Source of the DNA: Rhizobium sp. RU36D
GTDB lineage: Bacteria; Pseudomonadota; Alphaproteobacteria; Rhizobiales; Rhizobiaceae
Direction: 5' to 3'
Assembly: GCF_900176345.1 (NCBI RefSeq)
Contig: NZ_FWXU01000002.1
Span: 124,001-188,000, forward strand
DNA length: 64,000 nucleotides
The position numbers and the translations under genes are program-made. The notes beneath the pieces were generated by a model, which searched no databases, had not been told where the DNA came from, and saw only the letters and a program-made list of their open reading frames with translations. Shown one piece after another: positions 52,967 to 61,958 of the stretch. Numbering within the stretch: position 1 is the stretch's first letter; every line of letters begins with the position of its first letter.

Positions 52967-55470
52967 GCGTTGAAGAGTTGCACGTCGAGGACAAGACGGC
53001 GGAGGAAAAGCAGCTTCGGACGGTTTGGGAAAACCCATCGGGCTGGCGCTACTGGACCTCCGTGAACAACACCGAAGTCGGCCTCTGGTATGGCTCGACC
53101 GCCTTTGCCTTCATGCTGTTTGCCGGCCTGCTGGGCTTGCTGGTGCGGGCGCAACTCGCCGTGCCGGAAAACGACCTGCTGTCGGCCGAATTCTACAACC
53201 AGGTCTATACGCTGCACGGCACGGTCATGATGTTCCTGTTTGCCGTGCCGATCTTCGAGGCGGTGGCGATCTTCCTCCTGCCGTCGATGCTCGGCGCGCG
53301 CGAACTGCCGTTTCCGCGGCTCGGCGCCTTCGGCTTCTGGAGCTTCCTGATCGGCGGCGTGTTCGTCTGCGGCTCGATCTTCTTCAATGCCGCGCCCAAT
53401 GCCGGCTGGTTCATGTATCCGCCGCTCGCCACCAGCGAACAGGCGGGCATCGGCGCCGATATCTGGCTGCTGGGCCTCTCCTTCATCGAGGTCGCCTCGC
53501 TGGCGGCCGCCGTCGAACTGATCGTCGGCATCATGAAGTGCCGGGCGCCGGGTATGCGCGTCAACATCATGCCGCTATTTGCCTGGTACCTGCTGATCGT
53601 TGCCGGCATGATCCTGTTTGCCTTTCCGCCGCTGATCGCCGGCGACCTGCTGTTTGAAATGCAGCGCATGTTCGACTGGCCGTTCTTCGATCCGGCAAGG
53701 GGTGGCGACCCGCTTTTGTGGCAGCACCTGTTCTGGATCTTCGGCCATCCCGAGGTCTACATCATCTTCCTGCCGGCGATTGCGCTGCTCGCGATGATCA
53801 TCCCGACCTTCGCCCGCCGCCCGATCGTCGGCTATTCCTGGATTGTGCTCGCCGCCGTCGGCACCGGCTTCCTGTCCTTCGGGCTGTGGGTGCACCACAT
53901 GTTCGCAACAGGCCTGCCGCAGATTTCGCTCGCCTTCTTTTCGGCAGCCTCCGAGGCGGTCGCAATCCCCACCGGCGTGCAGATCTTCGTCTTCGTCGCC
54001 ACTATGCTGGCGGGCCGGGTGATCTTTTCCATCCCCATGCTGTTTGCCATGGGCGGCATCGCCATCTTCGTCATGGGTGGGCTGACCGGGGTCATGGTGG
54101 CGCTGGTGCCGTTCGACTGGCAGGCGCATGACACCTATTTCATCGTCGCGCATCTGCATTACGTACTGATCGGCGGCATGCTGTTTCCGGTCTTTGCCGG
54201 CCTCTACTATTATTACCCGCTGATCGACGGCAAACACATGTCGGAGAAGGTCGGCCGCTTCGCCTTCTGGATGATGTTCGTCGGCTTCAACGTCACCTTT
54301 TTCCCCATGCATCTGGCCGGCCTGCGCGGCATGCCGCAGCGGGTCTATACCTATCCCGGCGATCTCGGCTGGGACTGGCTGAACCTCATGTCGACCATGG
54401 GCGCCGTGATCCTCGGCATCGGCATGTTTGCCGTGGTCGTCGACGTCACCCTGCATCGCCGCCGCCAACCGCGGGGCGAGGTGAACCCGTGGAAGGCCGG
54501 CACGCTGGAATGGATCAGCGAGCCCGAGGAGAAATGGGGCATTCGCTCCATTCCCCGCATCACCAGCCGCTATCCGCTCTGGGACCAGAAGGGATTGGCC
54601 GAGGAGGTGAAGCGCGGCGACTGGTACCTGGCCAGTGCCAGGGAGGGACGACGGGAAACCTTGGTGACCTCGGTACTCGATGCTGAGCCCGAACAGGTGC
54701 TGCGCGTTGGCGGTACGTCCTACATCACAATCATCAGCGCCATAACGCTTGGCACGGTGTTCGTGGCGCTGACCTTCAAGTGGTGGATCGTCTCGCTCGT
54801 CTCCGGTGTCGCCTTCGTCTGCGCCATTCTCTACTGGCTGTGGACCGGCACGGGGCATATTCCGGAAAAGGAAGAGAAGGATGTCGGCCGGGGTCTGAGC
54901 CTGCCGCTCTACGCATCCGGCGTCAAATCCGTGGGTTGGTGGGCCATGTTCATCACCATGGTGGGCGATGGCACGGCCTTCGGCAGCCTGGTCTTCGGCT
55001 ATTTCTTCTTCTGGACCATCCATCAGGACTTCACCGGTGGCCTCAGCGGACCCGGCGTGTTCTGGCCGATGGTGGCGCTCGGACTGTTTGTCGTGGCCTG
55101 GGCGGCGACGGTCGGTGCGCGGGAGGTCAACCGGCGCGGCAGAGTGGGACTGGCACGGGCGCTGATCGTGGTCGGCGCGCTTGTAGCCTCGGCCGGATGT
55201 GGTGCCGCGCTTGCAGGACCCTGGACGACGGGCATGGACCCGACGGAACATGTGTACCCCGCCATCGTCTGGGTGCTGGTCATATGGACGGCGGTGCATG
55301 GGGTGGTCGGCGTGATCATGCAGCTCTACTGTCTGGCGCGCAGCATGGCCGGCCGCATGACGCCGCGCCATGACATGGAGATCTGCAATGTCGCGCTCTA
55401 CTGGCATTTCATGCTGGTGACCGCGCTCACCACATTCGGCGTGGTCGGCCTTTTCCCGGAGGCGCTCTGA
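52963..55470 (+). CDS. Cytochrome c oxidase subunit I/III fusion
   Basis: The 835-residue protein joins the haem-copper subunit I (about residues 1-560) to a subunit III-like five-helix domain. Low-spin haem histidine TLHGTVMMF, the CuB site HPEVYIIFLP with the cross-linked Tyr, WVHHMFATG and HDTYFIVAHLHYVL are all present, so it should be active. After a cytoplasmic linker (RSIPRITSRYPLWDQ) the subunit III part begins near VLRVGGTSY. The start at 52963 is on the ATGA overlap with coxB. It is a terminal oxidase that reduces oxygen and pumps protons. Confidence 0.95.
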   Translation: MSVEELHVEDKTAEEKQLRTVWENPSGWRYWTSVNNTEVGLWYGSTAFAFMLFAGLLGLLVRAQLAVPENDLLSAEFYNQVYTLHGTVMMFLFAVPIFEAVAIFLLPSMLGARELPFPRLGAFGFWSFLIGGVFVCGSIFFNAAPNAGWFMYPPLATSEQAGIGADIWLLGLSFIEVASLAAAVELIVGIMKCRAPGMRVNIMPLFAWYLLIVAGMILFAFPPLIAGDLLFEMQRMFDWPFFDPARGGDPLLWQHLFWIFGHPEVYIIFLPAIALLAMIIPTFARRPIVGYSWIVLAAVGTGFLSFGLWVHHMFATGLPQISLAFFSAASEAVAIPTGVQIFVFVATMLAGRVIFSIPMLFAMGGIAIFVMGGLTGVMVALVPFDWQAHDTYFIVAHLHYVLIGGMLFPVFAGLYYYYPLIDGKHMSEKVGRFAFWMMFVGFNVTFFPMHLAGLRGMPQRVYTYPGDLGWDWLNLMSTMGAVILGIGMFAVVVDVTLHRRRQPRGEVNPWKAGTLEWISEPEEKWGIRSIPRITSRYPLWDQKGLAEEVKRGDWYLASAREGRRETLVTSVLDAEPEQVLRVGGTSYITIISAITLGTVFVALTFKWWIVSLVSGVAFVCAILYWLWTGTGHIPEKEEKDVGRGLSLPLYASGVKSVGWWAMFITMVGDGTAFGSLVFGYFFFWTIHQDFTGGLSGPGVFWPMVALGLFVVAWAATVGAREVNRRGRVGLARALIVVGALVASAGCGAALAGPWTTGMDPTEHVYPAIVWVLVIWTAVHGVVGVIMQLYCLARSMAGRMTPRHDMEICNVALYWHFMLVTALTTFGVVGLFPEAL

Positions 55471-55853
55471 TGTGGCATCTTCTCCCGCGCGAGGTCGAAT
55501 CCCTCTGGACCCTGTTTACAGCGCCTGTCATCTGGGCGCTGCATTTCCTGTTCTGCTATGTCGGTGCCGCGATCTATTGCGAGAAACCCGGACTGCTCGG
55601 CTTCGATTTCGACAACCTGCGGATCGCCATCGGAGTGCTGACAGTCCCCGCGCTGGTCATGATCGTGGTCTCGGCCACGCTCGCCTGGCGGCAATGGAAT
55701 TTCGGGAGCGACGGTCCGCCGCATGACGATCCCAGCCGACGGGACCGGCTGCTGTTTCAGGGCTATGCCACACTTTTGCTGTCGGGCCTTAGCTTCGTGG
55801 CGGTGATTTTCACGGCGCTGCCGGCGCTGTTCATCACGGAGTGCATCCGGTGA
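55470..55853 (+). CDS. Small membrane protein of the caa3 oxidase operon
   Basis: The 127-residue protein has three hydrophobic segments (TAPVIWALHFLFCYVGAA, GVLTVPALVMIVVSATLAW and ATLLLSGLSFVAVIFTALPALF). It begins with ATG sharing one base with the oxidase stop and overlaps the ctaG-type start. Proteins of this size in this position recur in caa3 operons, but I do not know their role; an assembly or subunit IV-like function is possible. Confidence 0.75.
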   Translation: MWHLLPREVESLWTLFTAPVIWALHFLFCYVGAAIYCEKPGLLGFDFDNLRIAIGVLTVPALVMIVVSATLAWRQWNFGSDGPPHDDPSRRDRLLFQGYATLLLSGLSFVAVIFTALPALFITECIR

Positions 55854-56494
55854 GCCGCCTGGCGCTGCCGGCAGGCATCCTTTTGCTGGCGGTGGTCTGG
55901 CTTGGTCCGCTCCTTGACAGCTGGCGGGCGTCCTTTTCGGCCCATATGGTGGCGCATATGGGGGTGGTCGGCATCGCATCGCCGTTGATCGCCATTGGCC
56001 TGTCTGCCCTCTGGACCCCGAAAACGCCCATTCCCATGGCATTGCCGGTGCTCGCCTCGGTGCTGGAACTGATCACGGTCTGGGGCTGGCATGCGCCGGC
56101 CATGCGGCGTATCGCTGAGGCTTCGACACTCGCCACCGTGCTGGAACAGGCGACATTCCTGGTGGCGGGCGTGCTATTGTGGTGGTCAAGCCTCGCTCAG
56201 CCTTACAACAAGGTTCATGCGGCCATCGGCGCCGGGTCGCTGCTGCTTACCTCGATCCACATGACGCTGCTCGGTGCGCTGCTGTCGCTCAGCCAGAGGC
56301 CCCTCTATGGCGAGGGCGAGGTCACCTGTTTCGGCGTTGTGCTCGGCGCGCAGCAGGACCAGCAGCTCGGCGGCATCATCATGCTGCTGGTCGGCGCCAT
56401 CGTCTATCTCGCCGGGGGAGTCTGGCTCGCAAGGCGACTGGTTGACGACCCTGCAGCGCCGGGCGATGCGCCGGTTACGACGGCTCGATCCTGA
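55850..56494 (+). CDS. ctaG: Cytochrome c oxidase caa3 assembly factor (CtaG type)
   Basis: The 214-residue product has six membrane helices and histidine-rich segments characteristic of caa3_CtaG: FSAHMVAHMGVVGI, TVWGWHAPAMRR, ADQAT replaced by LEQATFLVAGVLLWWSS, and SIHMTLLGALLSLS. It starts at GTG on the GTGA overlap with the preceding gene. It is needed for copper insertion or assembly of caa3 oxidases. Its 3' end overlaps the convergent molybdoenzyme gene by 20 bases. Confidence 0.87.
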   Translation: MSRLALPAGILLLAVVWLGPLLDSWRASFSAHMVAHMGVVGIASPLIAIGLSALWTPKTPIPMALPVLASVLELITVWGWHAPAMRRIAEASTLATVLEQATFLVAGVLLWWSSLAQPYNKVHAAIGAGSLLLTSIHMTLLGALLSLSQRPLYGEGEVTCFGVVLGAQQDQQLGGIIMLLVGAIVYLAGGVWLARRLVDDPAAPGDAPVTTARS

Positions 56495-58754
56495 CGGGGA
56501 TCGCCTTGGAGGCGGGGGTCTTCGACAGTTCATCGTGGTGGTCGACGGCATTCAGCACATTGGCCTCGGGATAATAGGCGCCGATCGTGCCACGCGGCAG
56601 ATGATGCGCCCGAACCTTCAGGCCAGGGAGTTCGCGGCGTATGCCGTCCTCGAAATCGCTGACAAGCGTGACCGTCTGGCCCTCGACAAGACCGGCCGCG
56701 TGGATGTCCGCCTCACTCATCAGGACCACGTCACGCGTGCCTTCGATGCCGCGAAACCGGTCCGAATAGCCGTAGATCGTCGTGTTGAACTGATCGTTGG
56801 ACCGCATCGTCACCAGACGATAGCGACCTTCGGCATCGGCAAAGGACAGGGCGTTCAACTGCGATGGCGTGGTGAAGACGGCCTTCTTTTCCGGGGTGTT
56901 CCAGACGCGGTCCCGCGCGTCATTGCCGCGATAGAAACCGCCCGGCTGAAACATGCGGGCGTTATAATCCTTGAAGTCGTCGGGATAAGTCTGCTCGATC
57001 AGATCGCGGACGAGGCTATAATCCCCGGTCCAATCATCCCAGCGCAGTTTCGGGTTCGGCGCAAGTACCGCCTTGGCGATGCCGGCGACAATCGCCAGTT
57101 CGCTCTTCAAATGCGGCGATGCCGGGCTGCGTTTGCCGAGGGAGCCGGAGATATGGGAAAAGCTATCTTCCGTGGTGACAGCCTGAACGCCTGACGCCTG
57201 GACATCCTCTTCCAGGCGGGACAGGCAGGGCAGGATATAGGCGTTTCTCCCGGGAAACAGATGGCTTCGGTTGAGCTTGGTCGAGATCATGACCGTCAGG
57301 TCCTGGCGCGCCCAGCCGCGCTCCATCTCTCCCTGCTCGGGAACGGCCCGCAACAGATTGCCGCCGAGCGAGATCGTCGCCTTGACGCGATCCTGCATCA
57401 GCCCCTTCACGACCTCGACGATCGTCATGCCGTCTTCGCCCGGCGGGTCGAAATCGAAGAGCTGCTTGAGCTTGTCCAGCGGAACAAGCTCGGCCTTTTC
57501 CGCTATACCCACGGTGCGTTGACCCTGGACATTGGAATGGCCCCGGACGGGACAGCAGCCTGCACCCTCGCGGCCAATATTACCGCGCAACAGCAGCAGG
57601 TTCACCAGCATGCCGATGTTCAGCGCCCCCTGCGCATGCTGGGTCAGCCCCATGCCATAGACGCCGATCACGCGCTCCGACGTGACATAGATATCGCCGG
57701 CGCGGCGGATGGCAGGCTCGGACAGACCGCTTTCCCGTTCGATCTCGCTCCATGGCGTTGACCGGACGAGATCGATGAACCGCTCGAAGCCTGTCGTGTG
57801 GTGGGCGATGAAGTCGATATCGAGCACGCGTTTGTCACCGCGAGCGATTGCCGCATCGTCGGCCTCGATGACGACCTTGCAGAGACCCAGAATGGCGGCG
57901 ATATCGCCACCGGCTTGCACCTGGAGATATTCATCCGAAATCGTCGTCTCATGGCCGGTCAGCATGTCCACGGGGTTCTGCGGGTTGACGAAGGCGACGA
58001 GACCCTGCTCAATAACGGGATTGAAGGTGACGATGCGAGCGCCACGCTTCTTGGCCTCCTGCAGGGGATGGAGAAAACGCGGACTGTTGGAGCCCGGGTT
58101 CTGGCCGAAGAAGAAAAAGGCGTCGGCCTTTTCGAGATCGTCCCAGATGATGGTGCCGACCGGGGAGCCGATGACCTTGTTGAGGCCGACGGAGGTCGTC
58201 TCGTGGCACATGTTGGAGCTTTGCGGCAGGTTGTTGTTGCCATAAGCCCGCGCCATGAGGGCATAGAGATAGGAGGCCTCCAGCCCGGCATGGCCTGATG
58301 CATAGAAGACCACGCTTTCCTTCGGCAGTGGTTTCAGCACCTGCCCGATCTGCGCAAAGGCCTCGTCCCAGGTGACCTCGACATAGCGGTCGGTGCCGGC
58401 GTCATAACGCAGCGGATGGGTGAGGCGTCCTGTCTGCTCCAGGTCGTAATCCTTCCACGAGCGCAGCTCGCTCACCGTATGGTCCCGCCAGAAATCCGGC
58501 GTGCAGCGGGCGCTGGTGAGGTCGGACAGGGTTGCCTTGGCGCCATTCTCGCAGAATTCGAACGGGTGATAATTGGCCGGCTTTGGCCACGCGCAGGAAA
58601 CGCACATCACGCCGCCGGGCTTGTTCTGCCGCGACAGGGTCTGCAAAACGGAGGCGGGCGGAAGCGTGTCGCCATAGATGCGCGCGATCGATTTGAGCGA
58701 CCCCCACCCGCCAGCCGGTCCTTCGGATTCGGGGTTTCGAATCGTGTCTGCCAT
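56475..58754 (-). CDS. Molybdopterin oxidoreductase, FdhF/YdeP family
   Basis: The 759-residue protein is of the YdeP/formate dehydrogenase alpha-subunit group. MCVSCAWPKP near residue 50 starts an N-terminal cysteine motif (with a further Cys in PFEFCENGAK), SNMCHETTSVG and FFGQNPGSNSPRF are molybdopterin-binding segments and the C-terminal MRSNDQFNTTIYGYSDRFRG domain binds the second pterin. It has no twin-arginine signal, so it is cytoplasmic. Substrate is unknown; YdeP has been linked to acid resistance. Its gene lies downstream of the arsenite exporter on the same strand with a 173-base gap. Confidence 0.9.
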   Translation of the reverse strand: MADTIRNPESEGPAGGWGSLKSIARIYGDTLPPASVLQTLSRQNKPGGVMCVSCAWPKPANYHPFEFCENGAKATLSDLTSARCTPDFWRDHTVSELRSWKDYDLEQTGRLTHPLRYDAGTDRYVEVTWDEAFAQIGQVLKPLPKESVVFYASGHAGLEASYLYALMARAYGNNNLPQSSNMCHETTSVGLNKVIGSPVGTIIWDDLEKADAFFFFGQNPGSNSPRFLHPLQEAKKRGARIVTFNPVIEQGLVAFVNPQNPVDMLTGHETTISDEYLQVQAGGDIAAILGLCKVVIEADDAAIARGDKRVLDIDFIAHHTTGFERFIDLVRSTPWSEIERESGLSEPAIRRAGDIYVTSERVIGVYGMGLTQHAQGALNIGMLVNLLLLRGNIGREGAGCCPVRGHSNVQGQRTVGIAEKAELVPLDKLKQLFDFDPPGEDGMTIVEVVKGLMQDRVKATISLGGNLLRAVPEQGEMERGWARQDLTVMISTKLNRSHLFPGRNAYILPCLSRLEEDVQASGVQAVTTEDSFSHISGSLGKRSPASPHLKSELAIVAGIAKAVLAPNPKLRWDDWTGDYSLVRDLIEQTYPDDFKDYNARMFQPGGFYRGNDARDRVWNTPEKKAVFTTPSQLNALSFADAEGRYRLVTMRSNDQFNTTIYGYSDRFRGIEGTRDVVLMSEADIHAAGLVEGQTVTLVSDFEDGIRRELPGLKVRAHHLPRGTIGAYYPEANVLNAVDHHDELSKTPASKAIPVRIEPS

Positions 58755-58927
58755 GGGTCACGCTCTCTCTGGCGGGCGGAGGGAGAGACCAGCGCTGGCG
58801 CCGGCATTTCCGTCGGCTTCCGCTATGTTGCAGGGATGCCGATCCAAGCAGGGACAGGCAATGCACGGAAAAAGAGAAAATACCGGGCGCCCGCCATGGT
58901 TCCATGGCAGGCGTGGAATGCGATGGT

Positions 58928-59989
58928 TCAGACTGATGGCTGCGACGCATTCTTTCCGGAAACGGCGGGCGAGGCTTCGTACCAGCCCTTGGAGCGGTTG
59001 ACGATCCAGACGACCGACAGCATGACCGGCACCTCGATCAGCACGCCGACCACGGTGGCCAGAGCAGCGCCAGACTGGAAGCCGAACAGGCTGATGGCGG
59101 CGGCAACCGCCAATTCGAAGAAATTGCTGGCCCCGATCAGCGCCGATGGGCCGGCGACGCAGTGGCGCTCTCCGGCCATCCGGTTGAGGAGATAGGCGAG
59201 GCCGGAATTGAAATAGACCTGGATCAGGATCGGCACCGCCAGGAGGCCGATGATCGTCGGCTGGGCGATGATCTGTTCGCCCTGGAAGCCGAACAGCAGG
59301 ACCAGCGTCGCCAGCAGGGCCACCAGGGAAAGCGGCTGCAGCTTTTCGAGGAGGTGGTCGAGCCGCCCAGTCGTTCCATCCGCAGTCAGGCTGTTGCGCA
59401 GAAGCTGGGCAATGATGACCGGCACGACGATATAAAGCCCGACCGAAATCGCCAGCGTATCCCACGGCACCGTGATGGCGGAGAGGCCCAGCAGCAGGCC
59501 GACGATCGGCGCGAAGGCGACGATCATGATCGCGTCGTTCAACGCCACCTGCGACAATGTGAACAGCGGCTCGCCCCGCGTCAGGTTCGACCAGACGAAG
59601 ACCATGGCGGTGCAGGGTGCCGCCGCGAGGATGATGAGGCCGGCGATATAGGAATCGATCTGGTCGGCCGGCAGGTATGGCCGGAACAGCCAGCCGATGA
59701 ACAGCCAGCCGAGCAGCGCCATCGAGAACGGCTTGACCGCCCAGTTGATGAACAGGGTCACCCCGATGCCGCGCCAATAGCTGCTGACCTGGGCCAGCGA
59801 GCGGAAGTCGATCTTCACCAGCATGGGAATGATCATCAGCCAGATCAGCACCGCAACCGGAATATTCACCTTGGCGATTTCAGCCGAACCGATCACCTGG
59901 AACAGCCCCGGCATGAGATGGCCAAGCGTGATTCCGACGAGAATGCACAGCACGACCCAGATGGTCAGATAGCGTTCGAAGGTGGACAT
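58928..59989 (-). CDS. acr3: Arsenite efflux transporter Acr3
   Basis: The 353-residue membrane protein has ten helices and ACR3 motifs: IWLMIIPMLVKIDF, LGWLFIGWLFRPYLP, AAPCTAMVFVWSNLTRG (with the essential cysteine) and YFNSGLAYLLNR. It exports arsenite using the proton gradient. It starts one base inside the arsC stop (TGATG), so it is translated with arsC. Confidence 0.92.
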   Translation of the reverse strand: MSTFERYLTIWVVLCILVGITLGHLMPGLFQVIGSAEIAKVNIPVAVLIWLMIIPMLVKIDFRSLAQVSSYWRGIGVTLFINWAVKPFSMALLGWLFIGWLFRPYLPADQIDSYIAGLIILAAAPCTAMVFVWSNLTRGEPLFTLSQVALNDAIMIVAFAPIVGLLLGLSAITVPWDTLAISVGLYIVVPVIIAQLLRNSLTADGTTGRLDHLLEKLQPLSLVALLATLVLLFGFQGEQIIAQPTIIGLLAVPILIQVYFNSGLAYLLNRMAGERHCVAGPSALIGASNFFELAVAAAISLFGFQSGAALATVVGVLIEVPVMLSVVWIVNRSKGWYEASPAVSGKNASQPSV

Positions 59990-60516
59990 CAGGCTGACTT
60001 TCCCTGGAGGTTGGTGGTGCCTTCCATGGTGCCGATCTGCCGCAGCCGGGTTTCGAGCGCGATGCGGTCGATCGATTCGAGCGGCAGGCTCAGAAAGGCC
60101 GTGATGCGGTTTTTGAGATAGCGCGCGGCCTGGGCAAAGGCGCGCTGGATCTCAGCCTCGGTGCCCGTCGCGGCTGCCGGATCCTCGACACCCCAATGGG
60201 CCGTCATCGGATGGCCGATCCAGACTGGGCAGGCCTCTCCGGCGGCGCTGTCGCAGACGGTGAAGATGAAGTCCATCTGCGGAGCGCCGGGCTCGGCGAA
60301 GACATCCCAGCTCTTGGAGGAAAAGCCGGTCGAGGGATAACCCAGCGCCTGCAATTCCTTCAGCGCATAGGGGTTCACCTCGCCTTTGGGCTGGCTGCCG
60401 GCGGAATAGGCGTTGAAGCGGCCGTGACCTTCCTTGGCCAGGATCGATTCGGCGAGGATGGAACGTGCGGAATTGCCCGTGCACAGAAAGAGCACGTTGT
60501 AGGTCTTGTCGGTCAT
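59989..60516 (-). CDS. arsC: Arsenate reductase ArsC (low-molecular-weight phosphatase type)
   Basis: The 175-residue product has the N-terminal P-loop LFLCTGNSARSILAE with the nucleophilic cysteine, and VCDSAAGEACPVWIGHPM with two further cysteines of the redox relay. MTAHWGVEDP follows. It reduces arsenate to arsenite for export by Acr3, probably coupled to thioredoxin or glutaredoxin. A roughly 30-residue C-terminal extension (LPLESIDR onward) is longer than in the shortest homologues. Confidence 0.92.
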   Translation of the reverse strand: MTDKTYNVLFLCTGNSARSILAESILAKEGHGRFNAYSAGSQPKGEVNPYALKELQALGYPSTGFSSKSWDVFAEPGAPQMDFIFTVCDSAAGEACPVWIGHPMTAHWGVEDPAAATGTEAEIQRAFAQAARYLKNRITAFLSLPLESIDRIALETRLRQIGTMEGTTNLQGKSA

Positions 60517-60554
60517 CGGTTTGGTCCGTGCTTAGAGGGTGCTCTGTTTCAGCG

Positions 60555-60908
60555 TCATGCGCAGCTTGTTTCGGGGGTACAGCAAGGGGTGAGTTCGGCA
60601 ATGAGAGGCGCGCACAGTTCCGGCGAGCCGCCGCAGCAATCCTTCAGCAGAAACAGCGTCATGTCGCGCAGCTGCTCGATCTCGGCGCGATACATGATCC
60701 TCCGGCTCTGGCGTTGCGAAGAGACCAGACCCGCTCGCGACAGGATGTTCAGATGCGCCGACAGCGTGTTCTGCGGCACGACAAGCGCCCGCGCGATATC
60801 GCCGGCCGGCAATCCCTCCGGCGCATGCCGCACAAGCAGGCGAAACGTTTCAAGACGGGTCGGCTGGGCCAGGGCAGCCAATGCGAGAATTGCTTTTTCT
60901 TGTTCCAT
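60555..60908 (-). CDS. arsR: ArsR-family arsenic-responsive repressor
   Basis: The 117-residue protein has the ArsR winged helix (LAALAQPTRLETFRLLVRHAPEG, DIARALVVPQNTLSAHLNIL) and cysteine pairs near the C-terminus (KDCCGG and TPCCTPETSC) suited to arsenite. The usual ELCVCDL motif in the DNA-binding helix is absent, so arsenic sensing would use the C-terminal cysteines. It is the first gene of the ars operon and represses it by binding just upstream of its start. Confidence 0.9.
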   Translation of the reverse strand: MEQEKAILALAALAQPTRLETFRLLVRHAPEGLPAGDIARALVVPQNTLSAHLNILSRAGLVSSQRQSRRIMYRAEIEQLRDMTLFLLKDCCGGSPELCAPLIAELTPCCTPETSCA

Positions 60909-60930
60909 ATATCCAGATTATTGGAAATAT
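60909..60930. promoter_or_regulatory. Candidate ArsR operator
   Basis: ATATCCA-GATTAT-TGGAAATAT is an imperfect inverted repeat directly upstream of the arsR start codon in an AT-rich stretch, the usual place for an ArsR/SmtB operator. Confidence 0.4.
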
Positions 60931-60966
60931 CGAATAAGTCAAGACGATCAAGGCGAGGCGATCTGC

Positions 60967-61854
60967 TTAAACCTTAAAGGCTGCAATAAATGCCCTGAGC
61001 GCTGGCGGCGATTGGCGCCGCCCGGGATGATACAGATAAAAGCCCGGAAAGGGCGGGCACCAATCGTCAAGCACCTGCACCAGCCGCCCCGCACGAATGT
61101 CCTCAACCGCGTCTTGGTCCATCAGGTAGCCGAGACCCACGCCTGCCCGAACGGCGGCGGCGGCAAGCTCGCCGTCATTGACCACGAACGGCCCGCGCGG
61201 CCGCACCGTGACTTCCCGTCCGTCTTTTTCAAACTCCCATGGAAGCAGGCCTCCCGAGGTGGTCAGCCGATAGGCGATACAGGCATGGGCATGGAGATCC
61301 CAAGGCGTTTCAGGTTTCGGATAGCGCTCGAAATAGGAAGGTGTGCCCACGATCACGGACTTCAGATCCGGCCCGAGCCGCACAGCCGTCATATCTTTCT
61401 CGACCGTTTCTCCAAGACGGATTCCGGCGTCGTATCCCGCCGCGACGATATCGGTCAGGCTGTCATCGATGTTCACCTCGACGTGGATCTGAGGATGAGA
61501 CAGCAGAAATGCCGGAAGTTTGGGAAGAAGCACCCGGTGGGCCGCATAGGCTGACGTGGTGATGCGCAGCCTGCCGGAGGGATCCGCGCGCCATTCTGCC
61601 AGGGCGTCCAGACCCTGTCTTATCTCCGCGAGCGCGGGGTCGAGGGATTTGAGAAGCCGCTGCCCCGCCTCGGTCGGGGCCACACTGCGGGTGGTGCGGG
61701 CAAGGAGCCTGATGCCGAGACGCGCTTCGAGCGCCTTCATCGCATGGCTGAGCGCAGACGGAGAAATGCCGATGATCGCGGCGGCCCGCGTAAAGCTCCG
61801 CTCCCGTGCCACAGTGGCGAAGGCAACGAGATCATTGAGTTCCGTGCGATCCAT
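60967..61854 (-). CDS. LysR-family transcriptional regulator
   Basis: The 295-residue protein has the LysR helix-turn-helix (LNDLVAFATVARERSFTRAA, ISPSALSHAMKALEARLGIRLLARTTRSV) and a periplasmic-binding-type effector domain. It is divergent from the aldo/keto reductase gene at 61959 with 104 bases between, the classic LysR target arrangement. LysR proteins of this type next to aldo/keto reductases often sense quinones or reactive carbonyls; the effector is unknown. Confidence 0.92.
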   Translation of the reverse strand: MDRTELNDLVAFATVARERSFTRAAAIIGISPSALSHAMKALEARLGIRLLARTTRSVAPTEAGQRLLKSLDPALAEIRQGLDALAEWRADPSGRLRITTSAYAAHRVLLPKLPAFLLSHPQIHVEVNIDDSLTDIVAAGYDAGIRLGETVEKDMTAVRLGPDLKSVIVGTPSYFERYPKPETPWDLHAHACIAYRLTTSGGLLPWEFEKDGREVTVRPRGPFVVNDGELAAAAVRAGVGLGYLMDQDAVEDIRAGRLVQVLDDWCPPFPGFYLYHPGRRQSPPALRAFIAAFKV

Positions 61855-61958
61855 TGTTGCACTGTGCTCACAAGCTCATGCTGCGTGCAAGGCCTAATCC
61901 CACGTGAACCGCTCCGCTACATGCATTCGGGATATCAACAACAGGAGCGGATTCCATC

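Noticed and set aside
53575..55407. Minus-strand open frame of 610 codons across the oxidase gene
   Set aside because: It is rich in His, Asp, Arg and Gly as expected for an antisense shadow of a membrane protein gene in GC-rich DNA, and the plus strand encodes a complete oxidase.
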